From Flavobacterium sp. 270 (GTDB taxonomy: Bacteria; Bacteroidota; Bacteroidia; Flavobacteriales; Flavobacteriaceae), in contig NZ_SODM01000002.1 of the NCBI RefSeq assembly GCF_004368785.1, positions 62,001 through 126,000 on the forward strand: a stretch of DNA of 64,000 bases. Reading direction: 5' to 3'. A model generated the notes under the pieces. The model was given only the letters and a program-made list of their open reading frames with translations. It was not told the DNA's origin and did no database searches. A program made the translations under genes and the position numbers. How positions within the stretch are numbered: position 1 is the first letter of the stretch; every line of letters starts with the position of its first letter. Below are positions 40,646-50,757 of the stretch, one piece after another.

Positions 40646-41932
40646 TTATGAAATAAATTCTAATGTTCGTTCCAGAGCCATTCCTCTCGAACCTTTTATT
40701 AAAATGGTATTATCATTAAAATGAATTGTTTTTAAGAAAGCTGCGAAAGCATCAAAAGTTTCAAAAAACTGGATATTCTCTTTAGAAATCTTATTCTCGT
40801 AAAATGATTTTCCTATCAGATAACAAATCGATTGATCTTGTTTTGATAGCGATTCTACGATGATTTTATGTTCCTGCTGGCTTTCGTTTCCTAACTCAAA
40901 CATATCGCCAAGAATCATCACTTTATTCTGATTTTCCAATTGCAGAAAATTAGCAATTGCCACTTCCATACTACTCGGATTTGCATTGTAAGCATCTAAG
41001 ATAATTTCATTAGATCCTTTTTTCAACAATTGAGATCTATTGTTTGCCGGAATGTAATTCTCAATCGCATGTTTTATATCTTGGTCTTCAACTTTAAAAT
41101 AACGACCAATAGAAACTGCTGCATTGATATTATTTGCATTATAAAGTCCTATTAAATGAGAATCTACTGTGAAATTTTCGTACTGTACAACAACAAAAGG
41201 ATTTGCTTGAATTTTCTCGATTTTCACATCAGCATTTTGCTTCTGAACACCAAAAGTAAATGATTTTATATCTTTTGTTTTCTCAATCTGAATTGGATCT
41301 TCAAGATTTACAAAAGCTGTTTTATTATTTTTAGAAAGATATTGGTACATTTCACTTTTACCTTTTATCACACCTTCAACACCGCCAAAACCTTCTAAAT
41401 GTGCTTTTCCGAAATTAGTAATATAACCAAAATCAGGTTGCGCGATTTCGCACAAAAACTCGATTTCTTTTTGATGGTTTGCTCCCATCTCCACAATACC
41501 AATTTCAGTTTCTTTTGTAAAAGAAAGCAAAGTTAACGGAACTCCGATGTGGTTATTTAAATTTCCAACCGTAGCTTTAGTTTTAAATTTTTCAGCCAAA
41601 ACAACATTAATAAGTTCCTTTGTCGTGGTTTTTCCGTTACTTCCCGTTAAAGCAATAATTGGAAGTTTTAAATAAGCACGATGAAATTTAGCCAGTTCCT
41701 GAAGCGTTTCTAAACTATTTTGAACCAAAACAGTTCTTTCATCTATAAAATAAGATGCGTTATCAATAATAACATATAAAGCATCTAAATCAAGTGCTTG
41801 TCTAGCAAAAGTATTCGCATCAAAGTTCTCTCCTTTAATAGCAAAAAACATAGAATCCTTCTCAATCTTTCTCGTATCAATTGAAAGGGATTTACATTGT
41901 AAAAACAAGTTATGAATGTCTTGAATATTCAT
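40646..41932 (-). CDS. murF: UDP-MurNAc-tripeptide--D-Ala-D-Ala ligase
   Basis: A 428-residue Mur ligase. The ATP site TGSNGKTTTKELI is near residues 99-111, VEMGANHQKEIEFL near 155, and the NANNIN/YNANPSSMEVAI and GDMFELG motifs place it with MurF. It adds D-Ala-D-Ala to the cytoplasmic peptidoglycan precursor. It stands alone among unrelated genes, next to gldJ, as also known in F. johnsoniae as far as I recall. A terminator-like repeat separates it from gldJ, so it probably has its own promoter in that gap. Confidence 0.96.
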   Translation of the reverse strand: MNIQDIHNLFLQCKSLSIDTRKIEKDSMFFAIKGENFDANTFARQALDLDALYVIIDNASYFIDERTVLVQNSLETLQELAKFHRAYLKLPIIALTGSNGKTTTKELINVVLAEKFKTKATVGNLNNHIGVPLTLLSFTKETEIGIVEMGANHQKEIEFLCEIAQPDFGYITNFGKAHLEGFGGVEGVIKGKSEMYQYLSKNNKTAFVNLEDPIQIEKTKDIKSFTFGVQKQNADVKIEKIQANPFVVVQYENFTVDSHLIGLYNANNINAAVSIGRYFKVEDQDIKHAIENYIPANNRSQLLKKGSNEIILDAYNANPSSMEVAIANFLQLENQNKVMILGDMFELGNESQQEHKIIVESLSKQDQSICYLIGKSFYENKISKENIQFFETFDAFAAFLKTIHFNDNTILIKGSRGMALERTLEFIS

Positions 41933-41974
41933 TTAATTTTATTTTAATAGATCATAAAAGTAGAAAAAAAACAA

Positions 41975-42027
41975 TAAAAAAATTCCAAATTCCATACTGA
42001 ATATTCAGCTTTTGGAATTTGGAATTT
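41975..42027 (-). terminator. Palindromic repeat acting as gldJ terminator
   Basis: AAATTCCAAATTCCA (41980-41994) and TGGAATTTGGAATTT (42013-42027) pair perfectly, with A/T runs on both sides. It is the same repeat family as at 5143-5199. Confidence 0.8.
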
Positions 42028-42050
42028 TTTTTATTGGGAATTTCTAAATC

Positions 42051-43742
42051 TTAATTCCTTGGTGATTTTCTTCTTTCAGTTTTAGCACCTACTCTAGACA
42101 TTGCACATCTGAAACCAATGTAATCAGTTGCCATATCTTGAGGGAAGTATCTTCTTTGAGCTGGATCTAACCAGTAAGCTCTATCTCTCCAAGAACCTCC
42201 TTTGTAAACTCTTACTTTATCATCGATAAGTGTAGTACGTTTACTAGAGTTATCATATTTTCTGATCATTTTACCTAAACTATCCGTTGTAACATTATGT
42301 TTTGGAGAGTTGTACATAGCTTGATCTGCTTTTGGACCTGATTCAGAATCTCCAAAGTCAAAATATCTAGAAGATTGTTTATCACCATCTCTATAGTTGA
42401 TGTTATCACTTTGGCTGAAGTTTTGTCTCAAATATGTTTCTTGTTCGTCAACAGGAACCTGAGCGATTTCACCTGGAAGGTTTCTTGCCACAACTTTTCC
42501 GTTACTTAATGTATCGTATTTAATGTTAGCAGGAGTAACGATTTCAAGTTTACCGTCTTTACCAATTTTGTTTTTAGCATATTGATTTCCTCTAAAGTAG
42601 TTAAAATCATTTGCTTCATTATCAATAATAGGTCTGTAAACATCGGCAACCCATTCTGCAACGTTACCTGCCATATCGTATAGACCGAAATCATTTGCAG
42701 CATAGCTTTTTACAGCATTTGTAATATCTGCACCATCATCAGACCAACCTGCAATTCCACCGTAATCACCGTTTCCTTGTTTAAAGTTAGCCAATTGATC
42801 ACCTTTGTTTTTACGTTTTGAAGAGCGAGTATAATCTCCAGACCAAGGGTATTTCTTTTGTCCTTTATAGATATTATATTCTCTTTGTCCAACATCAGCT
42901 GCAGCTGCATACTCCCATTCTGCTTCAGTAGGAAGCCTGTATTCTGGAAGAATAACTCCAGAAGAACGTTGTGCGTAAACATTTTTTGCTTCTGGTGTAG
43001 TACCGTCTTTACCTGCTTTTAGTCTTCTTCCGCTAGGATTTTTCTTTAATACTAACTCTTCACTTCCACCGTAAGTAGTAGATGGAGATGCAAGGTAAGC
43101 TTCTGTGTTGAATAAACTTTCAGCACTTACATCGTTAGTTTTAGCTCCTTTTTTAAGATAACCGCTTTTTTCTAAAACTGCCTCATTTACACGGTCAGTT
43201 CTCCATTTACTAAATTCAACTGCTTGAATCCAGTTTACACCTACTACAGGGTAGTTAGCGTAAGAAGGGTGTCTTAAATAGTTATTAGTCATCGTTTCGT
43301 TGTATCCTAAACGATTTCTCCAAACAAGAGTATCAGGCGATGCTCCTTCGTATATGTTTTTGTAATTTTCTTCTGTTGGAGGGAAAACTTTCTTTAACCA
43401 CTCTAGGTATTCTAAGTACATACCATTAGTAACCTCAGTTTCATCCATATAGAATGATTGAACGTGTTGTTGGGTAGCTGTGTTATTCCAATCGTGCATA
43501 ACATCATCTTGTACTTTACCCATAGTAAACGTACCTCCTTCAACAAAAACCAAACCAGGTCCAGCCTGTTGTTTTTTTCCTGCGTTTCTAGCAGCGGTTC
43601 CATTCTGACTGTCTACATCCCAACCAGTGGCTCTTGAAGCGTGAGAGGAACTCGACTTTTTGCTACAACTAGCCGTGCCCAACATCAATACCATTGACAT
43701 CATTAATTGCAAGACTACAATTTTGTTTACTTTCATACTCAT
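42051..43742 (-). CDS. gldJ: Gliding motility lipoprotein GldJ
   Basis: A 563-residue lipoprotein with lipobox Cys26 (LGTASCSKKSSSS). The body is a formylglycine-generating-enzyme-like (sulfatase-modifying factor) fold: FVEGGTFTMGKV, DETEVTNGMYLEYL, YPVVGVNWIQAVEF, LPTEAEWEYAA and VYKGGSWRDRAYWLDPAQR. GldJ is required for gliding and type IX secretion and forms helical tracks in F. johnsoniae. The Met two codons later (43736) may be the true start. It is divergent from porU, the arrangement described for F. johnsoniae. Confidence 0.96.
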   Translation of the reverse strand: MSMKVNKIVVLQLMMSMVLMLGTASCSKKSSSSHASRATGWDVDSQNGTAARNAGKKQQAGPGLVFVEGGTFTMGKVQDDVMHDWNNTATQQHVQSFYMDETEVTNGMYLEYLEWLKKVFPPTEENYKNIYEGASPDTLVWRNRLGYNETMTNNYLRHPSYANYPVVGVNWIQAVEFSKWRTDRVNEAVLEKSGYLKKGAKTNDVSAESLFNTEAYLASPSTTYGGSEELVLKKNPSGRRLKAGKDGTTPEAKNVYAQRSSGVILPEYRLPTEAEWEYAAAADVGQREYNIYKGQKKYPWSGDYTRSSKRKNKGDQLANFKQGNGDYGGIAGWSDDGADITNAVKSYAANDFGLYDMAGNVAEWVADVYRPIIDNEANDFNYFRGNQYAKNKIGKDGKLEIVTPANIKYDTLSNGKVVARNLPGEIAQVPVDEQETYLRQNFSQSDNINYRDGDKQSSRYFDFGDSESGPKADQAMYNSPKHNVTTDSLGKMIRKYDNSSKRTTLIDDKVRVYKGGSWRDRAYWLDPAQRRYFPQDMATDYIGFRCAMSRVGAKTERRKSPRN

Positions 43743-43950
43743 TCTTAGGTGATAAATTTAGGTGCTGCAATATAATAATTAACATTTAATTAGCAACATC
43801 TGTTCTAATAATTTTGTTTAGCTGTTTTTTTACCAGAAAATAACCTATAGTTACGAACGCAAAAATATACTTTTTATTATTTACTATAACATGAAATACT
43901 ATATTTTTACTTACTAAAATATTTTTAATTAAATTTGGTTTTTAGCACCG

Positions 43951-46900
43951 ATGAAACAAGCCTTAATCCTATATCTTTTTCTGATTCCAATCCTCTCATT
44001 TTCCCAGATAAATGGGGCTTTCACACTCGATTGGCAAAACAAAAAAGAGATGAGTTTTGGCGATTTCAAAACTACAATTCCGTACTTCACCGGCAATAGT
44101 TTTCGGTACGACATTACTAAAAAAAGCATAACGCTGCTCCTAAATCTGGATAATTTCGGCTATTCAGGAGGCAGTTCCATACAAATTACAGACGTAATTT
44201 ACGAATCAATTTCAGCTGCTGATTTGGGAGATTTAGCCGTTGCAAACCTACCCGAAAAACCAAACGAATCACTCAAAACCGTCTCTTCAAGAGATAAAAA
44301 ACAATCATTCTTGTCGCTTTCTCCTATTATAAAGAGCGGAAACAGTTTTAAAAGAATTAAATCTTTCTCTTACACTTCAAACAACTCAACATCAAAAAGT
44401 AACAACGCTTCTTCATTTCAAAAGTCAGCTACCGTTTACAATTCTGTTTTGGCTTCTGGCGACTGGTACCGCTTTTATATTGAAAAATCCGGAGTTTATA
44501 AAATTTCAAAAGCATTTTTACAAAGTTTAGGTTTTGACGCCGGAAAAGCTGATCCGCGAACCATAAAAATCTATGGTAATGGCGGACGAATGCTTCCTTT
44601 GGCCAATAATGCGTATTATCCAGAAGATTTAACCGAAAATGCCATTCAGATTACTGGAGAAAGTGACGGCGTTTTCAATAACGAAGATTATATCCTTTTT
44701 TACGCTGAAGGTGTTGAAAACTGGAATACAGAAAGCCAGACTAATTTAAATTTATTCGATACAAAATCATACTATTATATTACGACTGCCGGAGGTATTG
44801 GAAAACGAATTTCAAACATTAATCAGCCAACAGGAAGCAGCACTTTGGAGCTGAACACGTTTGATGACTATCAATTTCACGAAGTTGACTTAACAAATAT
44901 TGCTCATTTAGGACGTCAATGGCTTGGTGAATCGTTTGATGTGAATCAGGATCAGGAATTTACTTTTAATTTCCCTAACATAGACACCACAGTTCCTGTA
45001 AAAATTGAGTTAAGCGCCGCTTCTGCTGCCTTCACTCCTACTTCTTTCGCAGTTGCCGCTAACGGACAAGCTATCGGGAATATTAATTTCACTGCTTTGG
45101 TTTCGAGTTCCGACATTAAATATTATCCCGGAAAACTTCCTTCAAACACCACATTTACTGGCGCTGAAACTGTAAAAATTAAACTTACCTATAATAATAA
45201 TGGTGTCCCGGGATCAAAAGGCTATCTGGATTACATCAATCTTATAGCAAAAAGAAAACTTATCGGCACAGGAAAACAGTTTAAATTTCAATACGATGCT
45301 GCTGGAGCCACTACAGGAATTGCCAATTATACGATTACAAACGCCGCTGCTATTTCGCAAATTTGGGATATTACAGACCTATATAATGTATCCAAAATAG
45401 AAAACACCAATCTGGCTTCTTTTAGCTTTAAGGCTTCGTTAGGCGAAATCAGAAAATATATTACCATTGATCCTGCAGATTATTATACGCCGTTAAAGGA
45501 AAATCAATCTAAAATTGCCAATCAAAACTTAAAAGGAACACTTTTAAAAAACGCTCAAAACAGTTTTCAGGATGTTGATTATATTATTGTAGCTCCAAAA
45601 AATTTAGTTTCACAAGCCGAGAAATTGGCCGCTTTTCATAGAAGTTATTCTAATTTAAATGTAAAAGTAATTTCACTAGAAAGCATCTATCAGGAATTTT
45701 CATCGGGAAAACAAGATATTGCCGCTATTAGAAACTGCGTGAAATACGTTTACGACAATGCTTCTTCATCAGAAAAAAGAATAAAATACCTTAATTTATT
45801 CGGAGATGCATCTTTCGATTATAAAGATCGGATTTCTAACAATACCAATATTGTTCCAATTTATCACTCCTTAAATAGTAATACGGTTGGAGAATCTTCT
45901 TTTGCATCCGATGATTTTTATGGTTTAATGGATGCCGATGAAGGAAATGTAATTTCGTTTTTTGGAGGTATCGACATTGCCGTAGGCAGAATGTTAGTTT
46001 CAGATAATGCGCAGGCCGGAGAAATGGTCAATAAAGTTTTAGAATATCATGATGCTAAATCTTATGGAAACTGGAGAAACAATTTTGTTTTAATAAGTGA
46101 TGATTCAGACCAAAGTTCTGATGCTTCATTACAATCCCGCCAGAATGCTTTAGCGGATGTGATAGGAACTGCAAAACCTTTTTTTAATATTGATAAAATC
46201 ATTTTGGATTCTTATACTCAGGAAGCTTCCGCAGGAGGATCAAGATATCCAAAAGCCAGAACTGATTTTTTTAATGCTTTTGAAAAAGGAGCTTTAGTGT
46301 TTAATTATTTAGGACATGGCGGTGAAGATGGTTTGTCTAGCGAAAGAATTTGGGAGAAATCCGATGGTCAAAATTTAAACAATCAATATAAGTATCCTTT
46401 ATTTATTACGATTACTTGTGAGTTTTCTCGTTTTGATGACCCAACAAGACCTACAGCTGGAGAATATACGTTTTGGAATCCAAAAGGTGGCGCTATTTCA
46501 ATGTTAACCACCATTCGTGCTATCGGACAGTTTAATGCAGAGAATTTTAATGACAATTTGAGTAAAAATTTACTTTCATACAATTCTAATACCTACACTA
46601 CAATTGCAGAAGCGCTTCGAATTTCTAAAAATGAAAATCCAAGTTCTTCCAGTAATGTTATTTTTTATATTGGAGATCCTGCTTTGATGTTAGCGATTCC
46701 AAAACCTCGAATTAATTTAACAAAAGTAAATGATATTGTGATTTCGCAGCCGATTCCTGATTTAAAATCATTAGCAAAAATTAAAATCTCCGGTGAAATT
46801 ACAGATGAAAACAATATTCTTTTAAGCAATTACAATGGGGAATTGTCTACAGCGATTTTCGACAAAATAATTACTTCTTCTACCTTAAATAATGATGGAT

Positions 46901-47787
46901 ATAGTCCTGCAATGCAATTTAAAACTCTTGGAGAAACTATCTTTAGAGGAAATGCTTCTGTAACCAATGGACAGTTTGAATTTAGCTTTGTTGTACCGCG
47001 TGATATCCGAATTCCAGTTGATAACGGCAGAATTAGTTTTTATTCGAAGAAAAATCAAATATTAGAAAACCAATCAGGCTACAGCAGCGCTATTAAAATA
47101 GGAGGAATAAACGAAAATGCACCTCAGGACAATATAAGTCCGAAAGTTAAGTTATATATGAACGATGAAACTTTTGTATCTGGAGGAATTACAAACGAAT
47201 CGCCTTTTCTTTTAGCGTTTCTTGAAGATGAAAATGGGATCAATACGGCAAGCGGCATCGGACATGATATTATTGCCATTTTAGATGGAGACGTAAGTAA
47301 TCCGTACATTTTGAATGATTATTATCAGACAAAACTGGACGATTATACTAATGGAAATTTACGTTTCCCACTAAGAAATCTTGCTCCGGGATTACACACC
47401 ATAAGCTTTACAGCGTGGGATGTTTACAATAATCCGGTAACAAGCGAGATCCAATTTACAGTTGTGGGCGACGAATCATTAACATTAACCCACGTTCTTA
47501 ATTATCCAAATCCTTTTTCTACATATACGCAGTTCTGGTTTTCTCATAACAGACCTTATGAACCTTTAGATGTTCAGGTACAGGTTATGACGATTACTGG
47601 AAAGGTTGTCTGGACAAAAAATCAAATTATTACGACCGAAGGTTTTTTATCCCGAGAAATTACCTGGGACGGGAAAGATGATTTTGGCGACCGAATTGGA
47701 AAAGGTGTTTATATTTATAAACTTACTGTTAAATCGAATTTAACAAATAAAAAAGCAGAAAAGTACGAAAAACTTGTCATTCTATAA
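43951..47787 (+). CDS. porU: Type IX secretion signal peptidase PorU
   Basis: A 1278-residue gingipain-family (C25) protease with a signal peptide (LIPILSFSQ). The catalytic dyad is visible: His789 in YLGHGGEDG and Cys823 in ITCEFSRFDDP. The N-terminal domain (about residues 20-150) and a C-terminal beta-sandwich with the FlgD-like pattern GKVVWTKNQII and IGKGVYIYKL follow the family. PorU removes the C-terminal sorting signal of T9SS cargo at the cell surface and works with PorV, encoded next. Confidence 0.95.
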   Translation: MKQALILYLFLIPILSFSQINGAFTLDWQNKKEMSFGDFKTTIPYFTGNSFRYDITKKSITLLLNLDNFGYSGGSSIQITDVIYESISAADLGDLAVANLPEKPNESLKTVSSRDKKQSFLSLSPIIKSGNSFKRIKSFSYTSNNSTSKSNNASSFQKSATVYNSVLASGDWYRFYIEKSGVYKISKAFLQSLGFDAGKADPRTIKIYGNGGRMLPLANNAYYPEDLTENAIQITGESDGVFNNEDYILFYAEGVENWNTESQTNLNLFDTKSYYYITTAGGIGKRISNINQPTGSSTLELNTFDDYQFHEVDLTNIAHLGRQWLGESFDVNQDQEFTFNFPNIDTTVPVKIELSAASAAFTPTSFAVAANGQAIGNINFTALVSSSDIKYYPGKLPSNTTFTGAETVKIKLTYNNNGVPGSKGYLDYINLIAKRKLIGTGKQFKFQYDAAGATTGIANYTITNAAAISQIWDITDLYNVSKIENTNLASFSFKASLGEIRKYITIDPADYYTPLKENQSKIANQNLKGTLLKNAQNSFQDVDYIIVAPKNLVSQAEKLAAFHRSYSNLNVKVISLESIYQEFSSGKQDIAAIRNCVKYVYDNASSSEKRIKYLNLFGDASFDYKDRISNNTNIVPIYHSLNSNTVGESSFASDDFYGLMDADEGNVISFFGGIDIAVGRMLVSDNAQAGEMVNKVLEYHDAKSYGNWRNNFVLISDDSDQSSDASLQSRQNALADVIGTAKPFFNIDKIILDSYTQEASAGGSRYPKARTDFFNAFEKGALVFNYLGHGGEDGLSSERIWEKSDGQNLNNQYKYPLFITITCEFSRFDDPTRPTAGEYTFWNPKGGAISMLTTIRAIGQFNAENFNDNLSKNLLSYNSNTYTTIAEALRISKNENPSSSSNVIFYIGDPALMLAIPKPRINLTKVNDIVISQPIPDLKSLAKIKISGEITDENNILLSNYNGELSTAIFDKIITSSTLNNDGYSPAMQFKTLGETIFRGNASVTNGQFEFSFVVPRDIRIPVDNGRISFYSKKNQILENQSGYSSAIKIGGINENAPQDNISPKVKLYMNDETFVSGGITNESPFLLAFLEDENGINTASGIGHDIIAILDGDVSNPYILNDYYQTKLDDYTNGNLRFPLRNLAPGLHTISFTAWDVYNNPVTSEIQFTVVGDESLTLTHVLNYPNPFSTYTQFWFSHNRPYEPLDVQVQVMTITGKVVWTKNQIITTEGFLSREITWDGKDDFGDRIGKGVYIYKLTVKSNLTNKKAEKYEKLVIL

Positions 47788-47802
47788 AAATATATATATT
47801 TG
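47774..47802 (+). promoter_or_regulatory. Promoter of porV
   Basis: TTG (47774-47776) and TATATTTG (47795-47802) are spaced by 18 bases, close to the Bacteroidota consensus. It overlaps the end of porU, so porV can be expressed separately. Confidence 0.65.
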
Positions 47803-47831
47803 CATTACCGAAAATCTATTTAACCTCCTAA

Positions 47832-49037
47832 ATGAAAAAAATATCACTCCTATTAATCTGTTTTTTAACTATCACATTTGTAAAAGCCCAAGAAGCACAA
47901 CCCATAACTACTGGAGTTCCTTTCTTATTAGTTGCAGCAGACGCTAGAGCAGCCGGTTTAGGCGATCAAGGTGTCGCAACTTCTGCTGACGTTTTCTCTC
48001 AACAATGGAATCCGGCAAAGTATGCTTTTTCAGAAGACAAACAAGGCCTTTCTATCAGTTACACTCCGTATCTGACAGATTTAGCAAATGACATCTCACT
48101 TGGACAATTAACTTACTACAACAAAATTAATGAGCGAAGCGCGTTTGCGACAAGTTTTCGTTATTTTGGTTTTGGAGGAATTGAACTAAGACAAACTGGC
48201 GACCCAAACGAAGCTGTTAGAGAAGTAACCCCAAACGAATTTGCCTTAGACGGATCGTACTCACTAAAACTTAGTGAAGAATTCTCTATGGCAGTTGCTG
48301 CAAGGTTTATCAACTCTAATCTTAAAGTTGCCTCAGAAACTGTTGACGCAAAAGCTGCGCGTACATTTGCTGTAGACATTGCCGCATTTTATCAATCTGA
48401 AGAAATTGCCTATAGCGATTTTAACGGAAGATGGAGAGCTGGTATCAATCTACAGAATTTGGGACCAAAAATAAGTTATGATAACGACGATATTAGTTCG
48501 AACTTTATACCAGCTAACTTAAGATTGGGTGGTGGTTTTGACTTTATTCTAGATGATTATAACAAAGTTGCCGTTAGTGCAGAACTTACAAAACTTCTTG
48601 TGCCAACACCTCCAGGACTTGGAACGCCAGTTGATGGAAATGGAGATGGTGATTTTAACGATCCTGAAGACATTACACAACAAGAAGCAAACGATATTAA
48701 TTATAAAAACTACAACGACATTGGCTGGGTTTCTGGAATTTTTAAATCTTTTGGAGATGCTCCGGGCGGCTTTAGCGAAGAACTAAAAGAAGTTACGTAT
48801 AGTGTTGCTGCAGAATATATGTATCAGGATTCTTTTGCAATGCGATTAGGATATTTTCATGAAAGCCCGGAAAAAGGAGCTAGAAAATTCTTCTCTTTAG
48901 GAGCCGGTTTCAAGTACAATATCATAAAAGTTGATGTTTCTTATTTATTTTCAGCATCAAAAGTTAAAAATCCTTTAGAAAATACACTTCGTTTTTCTTT
49001 AACCTTTAACTTTGGAGACAAATACGAAACCTATTAA
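47832..49037 (+). CDS. porV: Type IX secretion outer membrane protein PorV
   Basis: A 401-residue FadL-like outer-membrane barrel. Signal peptide (LTITFVKAQE), then the PorV hallmark PFLLVAADARAAGLGDQGVATSADVFSQQWNPAKYAF (split here: PFLLVAADARAAGLGD near residues 31-46). It ends in an aromatic barrel strand (RFSLTFNFGDKYETY). PorV carries T9SS cargo from the Sov (SprA) channel to the PorU attachment complex. It is 44 bases after porU and has its own promoter. Confidence 0.96.
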   Translation: MKKISLLLICFLTITFVKAQEAQPITTGVPFLLVAADARAAGLGDQGVATSADVFSQQWNPAKYAFSEDKQGLSISYTPYLTDLANDISLGQLTYYNKINERSAFATSFRYFGFGGIELRQTGDPNEAVREVTPNEFALDGSYSLKLSEEFSMAVAARFINSNLKVASETVDAKAARTFAVDIAAFYQSEEIAYSDFNGRWRAGINLQNLGPKISYDNDDISSNFIPANLRLGGGFDFILDDYNKVAVSAELTKLLVPTPPGLGTPVDGNGDGDFNDPEDITQQEANDINYKNYNDIGWVSGIFKSFGDAPGGFSEELKEVTYSVAAEYMYQDSFAMRLGYFHESPEKGARKFFSLGAGFKYNIIKVDVSYLFSASKVKNPLENTLRFSLTFNFGDKYETY

Positions 49038-49062
49038 AGAGTAAAAATAAAAAAGCAATAAC

Positions 49063-49102
49063 AAATCCAAATTTCTATATTTTAGAAATTTGGATTTTTT
49101 TT
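49063..49102 (+). terminator. Intrinsic terminator of porV
   Basis: AAATCCAAATTTCTA pairs with TAGAAATTTGGATTT, followed by T's. Confidence 0.88.
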
Positions 49103-49115
49103 CCCATAAAAACAA

Positions 49116-49598
49116 ATGAAAGAAATAAGCATTACATCATCATTTATAGTTTACGACAGCTTAGATGAGCTTTCAAAAGAAATTCAGGATTTAATGAACC
49201 AAGCTGTTGAAGTTCGCAAAAAAGCTTATGCACCTTATTCGCAATTTAGAGTTGGAGCAGCATTACTTTTAGACAACGGAAAAATAATTTTGGGGTCAAA
49301 TCAGGAAAATGCCGCGTATCCGTCGGGATTATGTGCAGAAAGAACCGCTATTTTTTATGCTGGAAGCACTTATCCTGAAGCTAAAATCTTAAAAATGGCT
49401 ATTACTGCTGCTTCAGACACCAACCAAACAACAGCTCCAATTCCTCCTTGCGGTTCTTGCAGACAATCAATCGCAGAATACGAAATCAGGCAGGAGACCC
49501 CTATAGAAATCTATTTTATGGGCGAAATTGGTGAAGTTTATAAATCGGCATCCCTTAAAAATCTGCTTCCTTTTATGTTTGATAAAAAGTTCTTGTAA
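49116..49598 (+). CDS. cdd: Cytidine deaminase
   Basis: A 160-residue homotetrameric-type cytidine deaminase. The zinc site is SGLCAERTAIF near residues 69-79 (Cys and catalytic Glu) and PPCGSCRQSI near 108-117 (two Cys); VGAALLLDNGKI is the substrate-side motif. It deaminates cytidine and deoxycytidine for pyrimidine salvage. The start lies 14 bases after the porV terminator with no clear -7 element, so its promoter may be inside or upstream of that hairpin. Confidence 0.96.
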   Translation: MKEISITSSFIVYDSLDELSKEIQDLMNQAVEVRKKAYAPYSQFRVGAALLLDNGKIILGSNQENAAYPSGLCAERTAIFYAGSTYPEAKILKMAITAASDTNQTTAPIPPCGSCRQSIAEYEIRQETPIEIYFMGEIGEVYKSASLKNLLPFMFDKKFL

Positions 49599-49648
49599 AA
49601 AAAAGCCAAAAAGTCCCTTTTAAATTTTAGTTCTTAATAGGAATGTCT

Positions 49649-49656
49649 TATTTTTG
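49649..49656 (+). promoter_or_regulatory. Promoter -7 element of the pdh genes
   Basis: TATTTTTG matches TAnnTTTG. It lies 99 bases before the pdhA start, giving a leader of about 90 bases. The -33 element is poor. Confidence 0.5.
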
Positions 49657-49754
49657 CATCCCGACCTTTCGGGCGCAAATTTGTGGGAGGAGACTATTTT
49701 GCGTTTAAGGCAACAATTGATAACACAACAACTTTAGCAAAAGAAAGAATTCAA

Positions 49755-50753
49755 ATGAAAGAAGTTACAAAAGAGGTATATTTAAAGTGGTACGAAGACA
49801 TGCTGCTTTGGAGAAAGTTTGAGGACAAACTTGCAGCATTATACATTCAACAAAAAGTTAGAGGTTTTCTACACTTATATAATGGTCAGGAAGCTGTATT
49901 AGCAGGCGCTTTGCATGCTATGGACTTGACTAAAGACAAAATGATTACTGCTTACAGAAATCACGTGCAGCCAATTGGTATGGGAGTTGATCCTAGACGA
50001 GTAATGGCTGAACTTTTAGGAAAAGCAACAGGAACTTCTAAAGGTATGGGAGGTTCTATGCACATTTTCTCTAAAGAACACCGTTTTTACGGAGGTCACG
50101 GAATTGTTGGTGGACAAATTCCTGTAGGAGCTGGTTTAGCTTTTGCTGATAAATATTTTGAAACTGGCGGTGTTACTATGACTTATTTTGGTGATGGTGC
50201 TGCTAGACAAGGTTCTCTTCACGAAGCTTTCAACATGGCTATGTTATGGAAATTACCAGTTGTATTTATCGTTGAAAATAACGGTTATGCAATGGGAACT
50301 TCTGTAGAAAGAACCGCAAACCATACTGATATCTGGAAACTTGGTTTAGGATACGAAATGCCTTGCGGACCTGTTGATGGAATGAATCCTGTTAAAGTTG
50401 CTGAAGCGATGACAGAGGCTATCGAAAGAGCGCGTCGTGGCGACGGACCAACTTTCTTAGAAATGAAAACGTACCGTTACAGAGGACACTCTATGTCTGA
50501 TGCACAATTATACCGTTCTAAAGAAGAGGTAGAAGAATACAAAAAAATTGACCCTATTACTCAGGTTTTAGATGTAATTATGGATCAAAAATATGCGACA
50601 GAAGAAGAAATTGAAGTAATTGACCAAAGAGTTAAAGATTTGGTTGAAGAATGTGTGAAATTTGCTGAAGAATCTCCATATCCAGAATTACAACAATTAT
50701 ACGATGTAGTATACGCACAAGAAGACTATCCATTTACACCTCATAAACTATAA
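49755..50753 (+). CDS. pdhA: Pyruvate dehydrogenase E1 component, alpha subunit
   Basis: A 332-residue thiamin-diphosphate enzyme subunit. The start at MKEVTKEVYLKWYEDML is chosen; a GTG 24 codons upstream would add a leader with no homology. The ThDP motif GDGAARQGSLHEAFNMAMLW (about residues 144-163) ends in NNGYAMGT, and the phosphorylation-loop-like YRYRGHSMSDAQLYR is present. It pairs with a beta subunit, which is not encoded here, to feed acetyl groups to E2. The E2 gene starts 4 bases later. Confidence 0.96.
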   Translation: MKEVTKEVYLKWYEDMLLWRKFEDKLAALYIQQKVRGFLHLYNGQEAVLAGALHAMDLTKDKMITAYRNHVQPIGMGVDPRRVMAELLGKATGTSKGMGGSMHIFSKEHRFYGGHGIVGGQIPVGAGLAFADKYFETGGVTMTYFGDGAARQGSLHEAFNMAMLWKLPVVFIVENNGYAMGTSVERTANHTDIWKLGLGYEMPCGPVDGMNPVKVAEAMTEAIERARRGDGPTFLEMKTYRYRGHSMSDAQLYRSKEEVEEYKKIDPITQVLDVIMDQKYATEEEIEVIDQRVKDLVEECVKFAEESPYPELQQLYDVVYAQEDYPFTPHKL

Positions 50754-50757
50754 CATC

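Noticed and set aside
49683..49754. Upstream GTG start for pyruvate dehydrogenase E1 alpha
   Set aside because: The 24 added residues do not fit the family, and the ATG at 49755 gives the usual N-terminus.
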